From: Gallintestinimicrobium propionicum | Lineage (GTDB): Bacteria; Bacillota; Clostridia; Lachnospirales; Lachnospiraceae | DNA length: 64,000 nt | NCBI RefSeq assembly: GCF_025567525.1 | Contig: NZ_JAOQJY010000014.1 | Location: 1 to 64,000, forward strand | Reading direction: 5' to 3' | Shown: positions 1-8,033 of the stretch, in pieces | Numbering within the stretch: the stretch's first letter is position 1 | Layout of the letters: the number at the start of each line of letters is the position of its first letter | Made by a program: the position numbers and the translations under genes | The notes under the pieces: model-generated | What the model was told of the DNA's origin: nothing | The model's database searches: none | Seen by the model: only the letters and a program-made list of their open reading frames with translations

Positions 1-81
1 TATTATGAAGAGCCGTATGCGGGAAAGCCGCACGTACGGTTCTGTGAGGGGCTTACATTGTGAGGTGTAAGTCTACTCGAC
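1..81 (+). mobile_element. Group II intron, 3' end (domains V and VI)
   Basis: Positions 10-42 read GAGCCGTATGCGG, a short GAAAG loop, then CCGCACGTACGGTTC. They fold into the characteristic domain V hairpin with its 2-nt bulge, the most conserved part of bacterial group II introns. Positions 46-81 form a domain VI-like stem (CTTACA at 52-57 with TGTAAG at 66-71) followed by CTACTCGAC, which carries a candidate branch-point A. The 3' splice site is inferred at about 81, after the terminal AC. The 5' part and any intron-encoded reverse transcriptase lie outside the window. The 3' exon starts with the ribosome binding site of the next gene. Confidence 0.85.
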
Positions 82-99
82 TATAGGAGGTAAAGCAGC

Positions 100-318
100 A
101 TGAAGTGTCCATATTGTGGTGAAGAAATGATAAGAGGATACCTAATGAGCTCACGAGACATTACTTTTGCAGTTGATAATGTGACAAAAGTTTTTCGTAT
201 TAAAAAATCGGACGATCTGGACTTGAGTAAAGGTTCAGGCGGAATCCCGCATTGTGAAGCTTATCGTTGCAGTAGTTGCAAAAAGATTTTGATTGATTAT
301 GCAAATAAGAGTCTGTGA
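100..318 (+). CDS. Small zinc-ribbon protein
   Basis: A 72-residue protein with a CxxC pair at residues 3-6 and a second CxxC at about 57-60, which most likely bind one zinc ion. The stretch between them is short and polar. It resembles the small PF20097-type zinc-ribbon proteins of Firmicutes, whose function is unknown. The ATG is preceded by ATAGGAGG at a good distance. The group II intron ends just before this ribosome binding site, so the intron sits in the 5' untranslated region and its splicing would affect the leader of this message. No membrane segment is seen. Confidence 0.75.
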   Translation: MKCPYCGEEMIRGYLMSSRDITFAVDNVTKVFRIKKSDDLDLSKGSGGIPHCEAYRCSSCKKILIDYANKSL

Positions 319-443
319 CACTTTTATCTTTTGAACATTGTAAATATGATGCATAAATAGTATATTGTCAGCATAATTGATACAGATAATAAAACGAAAA
401 ACAACATCATCTCCAAATATTGTATGATTACAGAAAGTAGAAA

Positions 444-1340
444 TTAAGAAATTTCCTCTGTTTTCTTCTTTCTGTATTCATTTGGACTCATATGATAATA
501 TTGTCTAAACTTCCGGCAGAAATAGCCGGAACTTGTAAATCCGGTTTCTTCTGCAATGGAAGAAACCGATTTTTGAGTGATATAAAGTTGTTCAGCAGCC
601 TGTGCTAGTCTGTATTGAATTAGATATGCTACCGGAGAACAGTGGATGCCAGTTTGAAAAATGTGTAAAGCTCCACTTTTGCTGATAGATGCCGATGCCG
701 CAATCGTCTCCAATGTAATCTCTTCCATGTAGTGATCATGAATATACTGCATCATAGCTTGTAATCTTGCTTGTTTGTGATTTAATCGATGAATACTGTT
801 AGAATCAGAAGTCCAGTCCATATTTTTTTGCAATATGTTCCAAAGCTGAAATAAAAGTTGTATAGTACATAATTCATTATCCGGCTTAGTTTCCTGAATA
901 GTACAAATTTGCGACAAAAGTTGTAGCACCTGTTTTCCAAATGTGTTGGATGGACTGAAAACTTGATATGGAACAGACGAGCTTATCACAGGAAGAATAT
1001 ATTTTTCGTAAATGAGGCTGTTTTCGGGTGCTAATAGGGTTGGTGAAAAAACAATATTAGGTGCAAATGTACTGCTTTGTGCTTCAAAACGATGCAGGAC
1101 ACCGCTATTGATAAATATGCCGCAACCTTTATGTAGTTCTATTTTACTTGTACCTATAAGGCAGAGCGCAGTACCTTCAGCAGTATAAAGAAATTCTAAT
1201 TCATGATGCCAATGCCAGTCAATGCGATGGAAGTCAAATTTCCAAATATTATCAGGATAGTATGCAAATGGATAACGATTGTTGCCATGCTGGATGGTTT
1301 CTCGTAGTGTTTCATCTGTAGTTATCTTAAAAGTTTCCAT
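444..1340 (-). CDS. AraC-family transcriptional regulator
   Basis: About 298 residues. The N-terminal half is a cupin-like sensor domain (histidine-rich WHWHHELEFLY near residue 50, followed by a GCGIFINSGVLHRF stretch). The C-terminal 100 residues carry the two helix-turn-helix units of AraC/XylS proteins, ending in GFTSSGYFCRKFRQYYHMSPNEYR. An upstream in-frame ATG at 1355 exists, but the ATG at 1340 has AGGAAA at proper spacing and is preferred. It is divergent from an MFS transporter with only about 115 nt between them, so it probably controls that transporter and the DUF1349 gene in response to a small ligand, likely a sugar. The ligand cannot be told from sequence. Confidence 0.88.
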   Translation of the reverse strand: METFKITTDETLRETIQHGNNRYPFAYYPDNIWKFDFHRIDWHWHHELEFLYTAEGTALCLIGTSKIELHKGCGIFINSGVLHRFEAQSSTFAPNIVFSPTLLAPENSLIYEKYILPVISSSVPYQVFSPSNTFGKQVLQLLSQICTIQETKPDNELCTIQLLFQLWNILQKNMDWTSDSNSIHRLNHKQARLQAMMQYIHDHYMEEITLETIAASASISKSGALHIFQTGIHCSPVAYLIQYRLAQAAEQLYITQKSVSSIAEETGFTSSGYFCRKFRQYYHMSPNEYRKKKTEEIS

Positions 1341-1455
1341 GCTATATTTCCTCATAAATAATAAAATTTGTTATATTGTACCATAAATACATGATTTTAT
1401 ACAATGACTAGATATAAAGTTTACGATATAATCACATTTATTAGAGGAGGACAAA

Positions 1456-2667
1456 ATGAAAAGCCAATATAATAAGACAATTACAGCCTGTTTTGTAGGT
1501 TATATTGTACAAGCTATCGTTAATAATTTTACACCACTGCTTTTTTTGTTTTTTCAGAAATGCTATCATATTCCAATTTCCCAAATTACATTGTTAGTGA
1601 CTTTTAATTTTGGAATACAACTACTGGTTGATTTTCTTTCTGTCAGATTTGTTGATAAAATAGGATATCGGATATCAATGATTATAGCTCATGTTTTAGC
1701 AGCGGCAGGATTATTCCTTCTTACAGTTTTACCAGAGATTTTACCAGTTTCCTTTATTGGAATTTTGATTGCTGTAATGATCTATGCGGTAGGTGGTGGA
1801 CTTTTGGAAGTCCTAGTCAGTCCAGTTGTTGAGGCTTGCCCATCCGACAATAAGGAAAAAGCAATGAGCCTGTTGCATTCTTTTTATTGCTGGGGACACG
1901 CCGGAGTTGTATTCATATCAACAGTGTTCTTTTATGTAGTCGGTATAGATAACTGGAAAATATTAGCCATTATTTGGGCGGTTATTCCAATTGGAAATGC
2001 TTTTGTTTTTTCAAAGGTTCCCATTGCACCATTGCTTGAGGATGGAGATACCGGACTTGGATTAAAGGAATTGTTTCGGATGAAAATTTTTTGGATTTTG
2101 TTGATTATGATGATATGTGCAGGAGCAAGTGAGCAAGCAGTAAGTCAATGGGCCTCTGCTTTTGCAGAAAAAGGTCTTGGAATTTCAAAGGCAGCCGGCG
2201 ACTTAGCAGGGCCGATGGCATTTGCGGTTCTAATGGGAATATCAAGATTGTTTTATGGTAAGTATGGTGACCGTATCAATTTGGAACACTTTATGATTTA
2301 TAGTAGTTTTTTATGTATTTTATCCTATTTAGGGATTTCATTATTCCCGATTCCGCTATTAAATCTGATTGCCTGCGCTGTCTGTGGGCTTTCAGTGGGA
2401 ATCATGTGGCCTGGAACTTTCAGCAAGGCATCAGCAGCTTTGCCCAAAGGGGGAACAGCCATGTTTGCATTGCTGGCATTAGGTGGAGATATAGGTTGTT
2501 CAGGAGGACCTACATTGGTTGGAATGGTATCAGGAGCTTTTGGGGATAACCTAAAGATGGGAATTTTGGCAGGGATTATTTTTCCAGTGTTGCTACTTGT
2601 AGGAGTCATTCTTTGCAGAAGACAAAAGAAAATTACTAATTATAATACAGTGAAAAGTAGGCACTAA
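1456..2667 (+). CDS. MFS transporter, 12-segment
   Basis: A 403-residue membrane protein with about 12 hydrophobic segments and an MFS-like RFVDKIGYR loop after segment 2. It resembles the FucP/sugar-proton symporter branch of the major facilitator superfamily. The substrate is unknown. The start codon follows AGAGGAGGACAAA. The AraC regulator is divergent on the other side of the shared promoter region, and the DUF1349 gene follows within 45 nt, so the latter two probably form one transcript. Base composition is AT-rich like the rest of this end of the window. Confidence 0.85.
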   Translation: MKSQYNKTITACFVGYIVQAIVNNFTPLLFLFFQKCYHIPISQITLLVTFNFGIQLLVDFLSVRFVDKIGYRISMIIAHVLAAAGLFLLTVLPEILPVSFIGILIAVMIYAVGGGLLEVLVSPVVEACPSDNKEKAMSLLHSFYCWGHAGVVFISTVFFYVVGIDNWKILAIIWAVIPIGNAFVFSKVPIAPLLEDGDTGLGLKELFRMKIFWILLIMMICAGASEQAVSQWASAFAEKGLGISKAAGDLAGPMAFAVLMGISRLFYGKYGDRINLEHFMIYSSFLCILSYLGISLFPIPLLNLIACAVCGLSVGIMWPGTFSKASAALPKGGTAMFALLALGGDIGCSGGPTLVGMVSGAFGDNLKMGILAGIIFPVLLLVGVILCRRQKKITNYNTVKSRH

Positions 2668-2709
2668 ATATAGCTGCTTATTAAAATAAAAAAGAAAGTG
2701 AGAAAAAAG

Positions 2710-3309
2710 ATGGAATTTTTGAAAAACAATCCTAAATGGATACGTCAACCAAAGCAGGTACAAATTAGTGAGGATAAAGTTGTAATTCTTACAGAAAGGG
2801 GTACCGACTTATGGGCACGCACTTATTATGGTTTTCAAAATGATAATGCTCCAGTATTTCAAGTTGAAACAACGGACAAGTACTTTTCTTTTATTGTTAA
2901 AACAGAATTCGAGAGTACCTGTCGTTTTGACCAGTGTGGTGTGGCTATGTATTTAAATAGTGATAATTGGTTTAAGGCATCTATAGAATATGAGAATGAA
3001 AAAATGCAGCGATTGGGAAGCGTTGTAACCAATCATGGATATTCTGACTGGGCAACAACAGACATATCCTCTGATATTAAAAGTATGTGGTATCGTTTTT
3101 CACGAAGGGACAGTGACTACTGTATTGAATGCAGTGAGGATGGCATAAATTTCAGACAAATGCGTATTTTCCATATGTGGGAAGGTGCAGAAAAAATTAC
3201 TTATGGAATATATGCATGCAGCCCGACAGAAGGCTCATATAAGGCAACATTTTCAAATATGCAGATTACGGAATGTAAATGGGGATCAGATGCAGACTGG
3301 CGTGATTGA
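2710..3309 (+). CDS. DUF1349 (concanavalin A-like) protein
   Basis: About 199 residues that match the DUF1349 family, a beta-sandwich fold with lectin/glucanase-like architecture. Recognisable parts are DLWARTYYGF near the N terminus, the DQCGVAMYLNSDNWFKASIEYE core and the closing ITYGIYACSP region. The family is often encoded beside sugar transport or metabolism genes, but no reaction has been firmly assigned. A GTG at 2698 is an alternative start; the ATG at 2710 is preferred. It lies in an apparent operon with the upstream MFS transporter and ends before a bidirectional terminator. Confidence 0.8.
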   Translation: MEFLKNNPKWIRQPKQVQISEDKVVILTERGTDLWARTYYGFQNDNAPVFQVETTDKYFSFIVKTEFESTCRFDQCGVAMYLNSDNWFKASIEYENEKMQRLGSVVTNHGYSDWATTDISSDIKSMWYRFSRRDSDYCIECSEDGINFRQMRIFHMWEGAEKITYGIYACSPTEGSYKATFSNMQITECKWGSDADWRD

Positions 3310-3381
3310 TGATATGATTTCTAAAGATAAATCTCATATGAGAATCATTATCAGTTAAATTGAATAATAAATATAAGCCAA

Positions 3382-3422
3382 AAATAATCCCTGAAAAATT
3401 TTAGAATTTTTGGGGATTATTT
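3382..3422. terminator. Bidirectional terminator
   Basis: AAATAATCCC (3382-3391) pairs with GGGATTATTT (3413-3422), and an inner AT-rich stem extends the hairpin. It has A-rich and T-rich flanks on the two strands and lies between convergent genes (DUF1349 on plus, small protein on minus). Confidence 0.75.
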
Positions 3423-3426
3423 AACA

Positions 3427-3663
3427 TTATAAATAAAGAGTGTCATCTGCATCCACCCATATTTGCATCGTTCCATCAAGATATAATTTTGTATATTCAA
3501 GTGGTTCCTCAATAGCGAGTGCGTTTAATGCACAGTCTGATCCAGGTGTAGTCTTTAAATTCTTTTCAGCTTCCCAGCAGTCAATGCGAAGCATATAGCC
3601 GGCACTGGTATAAACATCAATACTGTTGCACTGTGGATTGTATTCTGCAAATATTGTTCTCAT
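3427..3663 (-). CDS. Small protein, DUF6061-like
   Basis: A 78-residue acidic protein with a good ribosome binding site (AAGGAGATGGGATACG before the ATG). The layout (an N-terminal EYN-x-IDVYTSAG strand pair, a conserved RIDC segment, then LEY and a C-terminal tail) recalls the DUF6061 family of short Clostridia proteins of unknown function. It stands alone, convergent with the DUF1349 gene. Family assignment is from memory of the pattern and is moderate. Confidence 0.6.
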   Translation of the reverse strand: MRTIFAEYNPQCNSIDVYTSAGYMLRIDCWEAEKNLKTTPGSDCALNALAIEEPLEYTKLYLDGTMQIWVDADDTLYL

Positions 3664-3801
3664 CGTATCCCATCTCCTTATGATTCAATCGATCATTAAT
3701 TGTAAAAATTAAGAAGCATTCCAATCAGTTCACCATGTCAGTTTTATTTTGTGTTATACTATTCTATATAATTTTTTTGGTCTCCGCTGCCGCTTCGGTC
3801 G

Positions 3802-3834
3802 GCACAGAGCAGAGGTCCACCGGACCTCTTGTGC
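3802..3834. repeat. Strong hairpin in a 387-nt gene-free stretch
   Basis: The stretch 3664-4050 contains no convincing gene. Its clearest feature is AGAGGTCC (3811-3818), loop ACC, GGACCTCT (3822-3829), extended by outer arms GCACA (3802-3806) and TGTGC (3830-3834). About 10-70 nt further on, CCCTTGTATTTTCCCTTAT recurs in loosely inverted form around 3892-3908. The stretch is locally GC-rich inside AT-rich DNA, which suggests a leftover of a lost element rather than a terminator. There is no T-run. Confidence 0.55.
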
Positions 3835-4050
3835 CCTTGTATTTTCCCTTATCAGAGTTCGTAAACACTGGTGGGACGATATAACACAAGGGAAACAATA
3901 AGGGAAAGCTTGCCTGTGATAAATTCAGTGTTTTCAAGGGCTTGCGGAGAATTTAACAACAAGATATAACAGTTATTAAATTTCTTAAAACAGGTGAAAT
4001 CTCAATCGAAATTTGTAGGAACAGAAACTTTGAATTTAGTGGTGCGATTG

Positions 4051-4494
4051 ATGAGAATTATTGAAGTCAAAGAAGATAAAAAACAATATCTTGATTTGCT
4101 GTTATTGGCAGATGAGCAGGAAAATATGATAGACCGATACCTTGATAAAGGCAAAATGTATGTGCTTGATGATAATGGGATTAAATGCGAGTGCATCGTT
4201 ACCGATGAAGGAAATGATGTGCTTGAAATCAAGAACATTGCAACTGTTCCAGACTATCAAGGCAAAGGTTATGCAAAATCTTTAATTGATTTTATCGTAG
4301 AGAAATATAGAGAGCAATATGCTATTCTACAAGTAGGAACAGGTGATAGCCCATTGACAATACCATTTTATGAAAAGTGTGGGTTTGTCCGTTCGCATAT
4401 CATACCAAATTTCTTTACAGATAATTACGACCATCCAATATATGAGGATGGAGTACAGTTGGTGGATATGGTGTATCTGCAAAGGCAGTTATAA
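4051..4494 (+). CDS. GNAT-family N-acetyltransferase
   Basis: About 147 residues. The acetyl-CoA binding motif A is visible as NIATVPDYQGKGYAKSLIDFIV, with the Q/R-x-x-G-x-G/A signature at QGKGYA. The C-terminal strand and substrate side follow as PFYEKCGFVRSHIIPNFF. The protein transfers an acetyl group from acetyl-CoA to an amine; the acceptor is unknown. An upstream GTG (3994) would add 19 residues that look non-coding, so the ATG at 4051 is used, although its ribosome binding site is weak. Confidence 0.85.
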   Translation: MRIIEVKEDKKQYLDLLLLADEQENMIDRYLDKGKMYVLDDNGIKCECIVTDEGNDVLEIKNIATVPDYQGKGYAKSLIDFIVEKYREQYAILQVGTGDSPLTIPFYEKCGFVRSHIIPNFFTDNYDHPIYEDGVQLVDMVYLQRQL

Positions 4495-4532
4495 AGAAAC
4501 TTCAAGTTTAACGAACAGGAGATGATGATCAC

Positions 4533-4742
4533 ATGAAAATCTTATATGAACTATCCTGGTTATGGGAAACGCTGGGCATTGCACTTGTGGCCGCGGCTGT
4601 TTGTGTGGCTTGCGCCACGCTGATCTGCAAGGCAGCGAAGAAGAAGTTCAACAAAAAGGTGTTGGCAGTCATAGGGGCTGCGGCATTTGTGGGCGCGATT
4701 CTGGCGATCATTCTGATCGCCCGGACACCGATGCCGCTTTGA
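4533..4742 (+). CDS. Small two-segment membrane protein
   Basis: 69 residues with hydrophobic helices at about 13-33 and 44-64, joined by a lysine-rich loop (KAAKKKFNKK) that should face the cytoplasm. The ATG follows AACAGGAGATGATGATCAC. No family is recognised and no function is proposed. The gene stands between the acetyltransferase and the first copy of the GGGGTCAGACCCC repeat. Confidence 0.6.
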   Translation: MKILYELSWLWETLGIALVAAAVCVACATLICKAAKKKFNKKVLAVIGAAAFVGAILAIILIARTPMPL

Positions 4743-4770
4743 TAGGACGGAGGATGGAATAATAGAAGGT

Positions 4771-4794
4771 CGGGGTCAGACCCCGGGCAAACTT
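4771..4794 (+). repeat. GGGGTCAGACCCC palindromic repeat, copy A
   Basis: CGGGGTCAGACCCCG is a perfect 7-bp inverted repeat around a central A, followed by GGCAAACTT. Copy C at 7650 agrees over 24 nt with one mismatch. It lies 28 nt past the small membrane protein gene. There is no T-run, so it is not a typical terminator. Confidence 0.75.
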
Positions 4795-4816
4795 TCACCT
4801 GTGAGAAGTGTCAAGG

Positions 4817-4894
4817 TTTTCTAATCACCACATGAATATAAATTGACAAAAATGACTATAATGACTACAATGATTATAATGGTGATTAGGAAAA
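4817..4894 (+). promoter_or_regulatory. Promoter inside a long inverted repeat
   Basis: TTGACA (4843-4848) and TACAAT (4866-4871), separated by 17 nt, make a good sigma-A promoter for the AlbA-type gene. TTTTCTAATCACCA (4817-4830) upstream and TGGTGATTAGGAAAA (4880-4894) downstream are inverted copies with one extra base. Between them, AATGACTAT, AATGACTAC and AATGATTAT (4851-4877) are three tandem 9-nt units covering the spacer and -10. The layout fits a repressor that bridges or coats the promoter, possibly the downstream protein itself. Confidence 0.7.
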
Positions 4895-4910
4895 CTACAG
4901 GAGGTGCCTT

Positions 4911-6212
4911 ATGACATTTATTGAGAGCGAAACTATCGAACTCAAGTCTTCGGTTGTTGCAGACCTTTGCAAAGAGGTGATTGCCTTTGCTAACACAAGA
5001 GGCGGCACTCTTTACATTGGTGTTGAGGACAATGGTACGGTGATTGGTGTGGATAGTGCCGACCGTGTTACCTTGCAAATAAATAATATGGTTCGGGATT
5101 CCATCAAACCTGATATTACGATGTTTGTCCACTACGAGACACAGGTGATAAATGATAAACAAATTATCGCCGTGACCGTCCAGGAGGGTACAGACCGTCC
5201 CTATTATCTGGGCAGTAAGGGATTAAAGCCCAGCGGTGTGTATGTCCGCAATGGTACATCTACAGATCCTGCCTCTGATACCGCCATTCGAAAAATGATT
5301 AAAGAAACCGATGGCGACAGTTTTGAAACCATGCGCTCTTTGCAGCAGAATTTGTCATTTCAGGCAGCTGAAGCACAGTTTGCCAAGAGGAAGGTTCCCT
5401 ATGATGCTGCTAAGATGCAGACTTTGGGAATGGTTTCCTCGGACGACATTTACTCCAATGTAGCGTTGCTTCTGTCCGAACAATGTCCGAGTACCATCAA
5501 GGCTGCAACCTTTGCCGGTGTTGATCAGAGCGTATTCCAAGATAGACGTGAGTTTACCGGTTCGTTGTTTCAGCAGATGGAGGATTTGTATGCCTATCTC
5601 GATCTGCACAATCAAACCAAGGCCACATTTGAGGGACTATACCGAACTGATACCAAAGATTATCCAGAGGACGCGCTGAGAGAAACATTGATGAATTCTC
5701 TGGTGCATAGAGATTATTCTTTTAGTGCCAGCACCCTTGTCAGTATCTATGATGATCGAATCGAATTTGTATCCGTGGGCGGTCTGCCTGCCGGAATCAC
5801 TTTGGATGACATTATGCTAGGACTTTCCGTTTGCAGAAATCCGAAATTAGCAGCTATCTTCTATCGCTTACAGCTGATTGAAGCTTACGGAACCGGTATG
5901 CCCAAAATCATGAAAGCATACGCAGGCACAGGGGTAGAACCTAAAATTGAAGTGACAAACAACGCTTTCAAAATTACACTCCCCAATAGAAATGCCGTTA
6001 AGGCAACTGATAGCGTGCCTAATGAACGTAAATCCAATGAAGAAAAGATTCTGGACTTGATTGGCCAAAACGGCTATGTAGTGCGTAGCGATGTGGATCA
6101 ACTGTTGGATGTCAGCCAAACAACGGCCAGCCGTATTCTAAAACGCATGGTTACAGACGGCTTGATCTATCAGGACGGAAGCGGCAGAAAAACAAAATAC
6201 AGAAAAGGTTAA
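4911..6212 (+). CDS. AlbA/Schlafen-type ATP-binding regulator with winged helix
   Basis: 433 residues. The N-terminal AlbA_2 domain (ESETIELKSSVV then AFANTRGGTLYIGVEDNG) spans about residues 1-120. A RecG-like HATPase_c_4 domain follows at roughly 240-360 (NSLVHRDYS, SIYDDRIEFVSVGGLPAG, GTGMPKIM). A C-terminal winged helix is seen at about 375-433 (RSDVDQLLDVSQTTASRILKRMV). Proteins of this layout are usually annotated as putative transcriptional regulators or ATP-binding DNA-binding proteins, and they are common in defence and mobile regions. The start has AGGAGG at ideal spacing. A decayed relative lies at 26084. Confidence 0.85.
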   Translation: MTFIESETIELKSSVVADLCKEVIAFANTRGGTLYIGVEDNGTVIGVDSADRVTLQINNMVRDSIKPDITMFVHYETQVINDKQIIAVTVQEGTDRPYYLGSKGLKPSGVYVRNGTSTDPASDTAIRKMIKETDGDSFETMRSLQQNLSFQAAEAQFAKRKVPYDAAKMQTLGMVSSDDIYSNVALLLSEQCPSTIKAATFAGVDQSVFQDRREFTGSLFQQMEDLYAYLDLHNQTKATFEGLYRTDTKDYPEDALRETLMNSLVHRDYSFSASTLVSIYDDRIEFVSVGGLPAGITLDDIMLGLSVCRNPKLAAIFYRLQLIEAYGTGMPKIMKAYAGTGVEPKIEVTNNAFKITLPNRNAVKATDSVPNERKSNEEKILDLIGQNGYVVRSDVDQLLDVSQTTASRILKRMVTDGLIYQDGSGRKTKYRKG

Positions 6213-6240
6213 TCGTTTGCAACAACTGGCTTAAAACCCA

Positions 6241-6261
6241 GGGGGCTGACCCCGGTCAAAA
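6241..6261 (+). repeat. GGGGTC-type palindromic repeat, copy B (degenerate)
   Basis: GGGGGCTGACCCCGG followed by TCAAAA. It differs from GGGGTCTGACCCC at one base and keeps the CAAA tail seen in copies A and C. It lies between the ends of two convergent genes (6212 and 6283). Confidence 0.6.
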
Positions 6262-6282
6262 CCCATCCAAAGGTTTGTCCTC

Positions 6283-7038
6283 TTATAGAAAAAGTTCATT
6301 TGATTTCTGAACGGAACAGGCTTTCTTGATAGCTGATGCCACAACAGAAACCGTTACCTTGTTAAGGCTGCGTGCATGAACAGGGCAGATTGAGACACAT
6401 CTCATACAGGAAATGCACTTGGATTTATCGGTGACCTTGCCATTATCCTTGGAAATCGCCTGAGCAGGACATTTCTCCGCGCACAGACCGCAATTTGTGC
6501 AATGAGAATCAGTAGAGGGAACAAATCCGCTGCTGGATTTTTTGTAAGGACGCTTGCCAGGAATGGCGGGAACTGCCAGGGAGCCGGATAGTGCTTTTTC
6601 AAAAATTTTGGTACCGAATGCAGAGAGTTGTTTGCAGTCTTCTGCATTGGGACGACCTGCGGCATATTCGCGAATAATTGAATGTTCTGCAACGGCAGAA
6701 ATGGCGGCAATCACCTGAAAGCCAGCGGCATTTGCAGTATCCTCCATTTGAACAAGCGTACTCTCATAGACGCGATTCCCGTATACTGCCACAAGAACGC
6801 ACTTCGCACGATTTCCATTGATCTGAGCAAAGCGATCAAGTGCCAACTGCGGGGCTACTCCACCAAAAGACGGCATGGCGACAAGCACCAGTGAATCGGA
6901 TTCAATGAAGAACGATGCAAAATCTGTGGAGGTAGATGAAAGATCAATCGTCTGGACTTCCGGCCAGTTCTGGGTAATAGCAGTGGCAACTCTTTCGGTT
7001 CCGCCAGTGGGACTGAAAAGAATCTGATAGCATTTCAT
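6283..7038 (-). CDS. EFR1-type flavodoxin/ferredoxin protein
   Basis: 251 residues. The N terminus has the flavodoxin FMN-binding loop FSPTGGTERVA, and the middle keeps the AMPSFGGVAP and VYGNRVYE segments of flavodoxin-like folds. The C terminus (from about residue 170) carries two 4Fe-4S motifs, CTNCGLCAEKCP and CISCMRCVSICP. The combination is the EFR1 family, a small cytoplasmic electron carrier in anaerobes. The partner is unknown. A GTG three codons upstream is possible, but GGAG is 8 nt before the ATG at 7038. It is divergent from an Rrf2 regulator, which probably controls it. Confidence 0.88.
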   Translation of the reverse strand: MKCYQILFSPTGGTERVATAITQNWPEVQTIDLSSTSTDFASFFIESDSLVLVAMPSFGGVAPQLALDRFAQINGNRAKCVLVAVYGNRVYESTLVQMEDTANAAGFQVIAAISAVAEHSIIREYAAGRPNAEDCKQLSAFGTKIFEKALSGSLAVPAIPGKRPYKKSSSGFVPSTDSHCTNCGLCAEKCPAQAISKDNGKVTDKSKCISCMRCVSICPVHARSLNKVTVSVVASAIKKACSVQKSNELFL

Positions 7039-7166
7039 TATAAACACTCCTTCGATGTAAAAAATAGAGTTACAGCTTTGATATCAGTATAGCAATTGTG
7101 AGGTGTCGTGTCAATATTTACAGCAGGAGAGGACTATGCTAAAATGAAAGCGGGAGGGCAAAGATT

Positions 7167-7607
7167 ATGCATGTCAGTAACAAATGTTCGATTGCGATTC
7201 ACTGTTTGATCTTTATCCATGAATATGGAGCAGAGAATAAAGTGACGAGCGAATTGCTGTCGTTTTCTACCGGCTGCAATCCGGTGACAATCAGGGGTAT
7301 TCTCAGTGCGCTGAAAAAAAGCGGTGTTCTGTATGTGAAGTCCGGTACTGGCGGTGCGACTCTTGCAGCAGAACCCGAAGATATAACACTTTATCGGATT
7401 TGTACAGCAGTGGAACCGGATGCCATTGACAAAATGATCGGTATTCATTCGTCACCATCACCGTTTTGCCCTGTGGGCAGGAAGATTCAGTCAGTGCTGG
7501 ATGATACCTACGAAGAGTTGAAAAAAGATGTGATTGCCAGCATGAAATCCATTACACTGGATAAGATTCTTGCCGATTATCACAATAAACAGCAGACAAA
7601 TCAATGA
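7167..7607 (+). CDS. Rrf2-family transcriptional regulator
   Basis: 146 residues with the N-terminal winged helix of Rrf2 proteins (SNKCSIAIHCLIFIHEY, NPVTIRGILSALKKSGVLYVKSGTGGATLA). The cluster-binding cysteines of IscR/NsrR members (three in a C-x5-7-C-x5-C pattern) are not seen; only a single Cys occurs in the corresponding SSPSPFCPVG region. It may therefore sense something other than Fe-S status, as YwnA-type members do. It is divergent from the flavodoxin/ferredoxin gene, and the 128-nt gap probably holds both promoters. Confidence 0.85.
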   Translation: MHVSNKCSIAIHCLIFIHEYGAENKVTSELLSFSTGCNPVTIRGILSALKKSGVLYVKSGTGGATLAAEPEDITLYRICTAVEPDAIDKMIGIHSSPSPFCPVGRKIQSVLDDTYEELKKDVIASMKSITLDKILADYHNKQQTNQ

Positions 7608-7649
7608 AATATTTCTTTGAAGCCGGGATGGGGAGCGGCAGTCCAAGCC

Positions 7650-7673
7650 CGGGGTCAGACCTCGGGCAAACTT
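7650..7673 (+). repeat. GGGGTCAGACCCC palindromic repeat, copy C
   Basis: CGGGGTCAGACCTCG then GGCAAACTT; identical to copy A over 24 nt except one T for C. It lies 43 nt after the Rrf2 gene, in the same orientation as copies A and B. Confidence 0.75.
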
Positions 7674-7814
7674 CGGAAGCGATGAAGATGCTGGTGGAGA
7701 AATAAATGGAATAAGGATGAGCTGATAGACCGGTGGGGTAATGCCTTGTCGGTTTATTTTTTATGGAAGAATCCATGAAATTGTGATAGAATATATTTTA
7801 GGTTTTGTATACTT

Positions 7815-7843
7815 TTGACATATGCTCACATGATATTTATATG
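7815..7843 (+). promoter_or_regulatory. Candidate promoter of the BREX/CBASS operon
   Basis: The 426-nt gap 7608-8033 holds no gene. TTGACA (7815-7820), a 17-nt spacer and TATATG (7838-7843) are the best sigma-A match, giving a leader of about 185 nt to the XRE gene. Copy C of the palindromic repeat is also in this gap. I see no riboswitch. The -10 is imperfect. Confidence 0.5.
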
Positions 7844-8033
7844 AAGTCCGTTTTTATGGACACAATACTCAATCGGGTCAAACTTGTTGTGACACGAAAG
7901 ACATGCTTGCAGAAGAGTGAAAAGCGTTTTGAACGCACGATTTTCTGTTTACTTAGAAGACGATAAGCGCTATACTTGAAAATAGAGAAATTATACCCAT
8001 GGACAGGTTGTTTTTAAGCAGGAGGCAGAGGCG

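Noticed and set aside
3802..3834. Hairpin taken as an intrinsic terminator
   Set aside because: No T-run follows on either strand and the nearest gene on the minus strand starts, rather than ends, near it.
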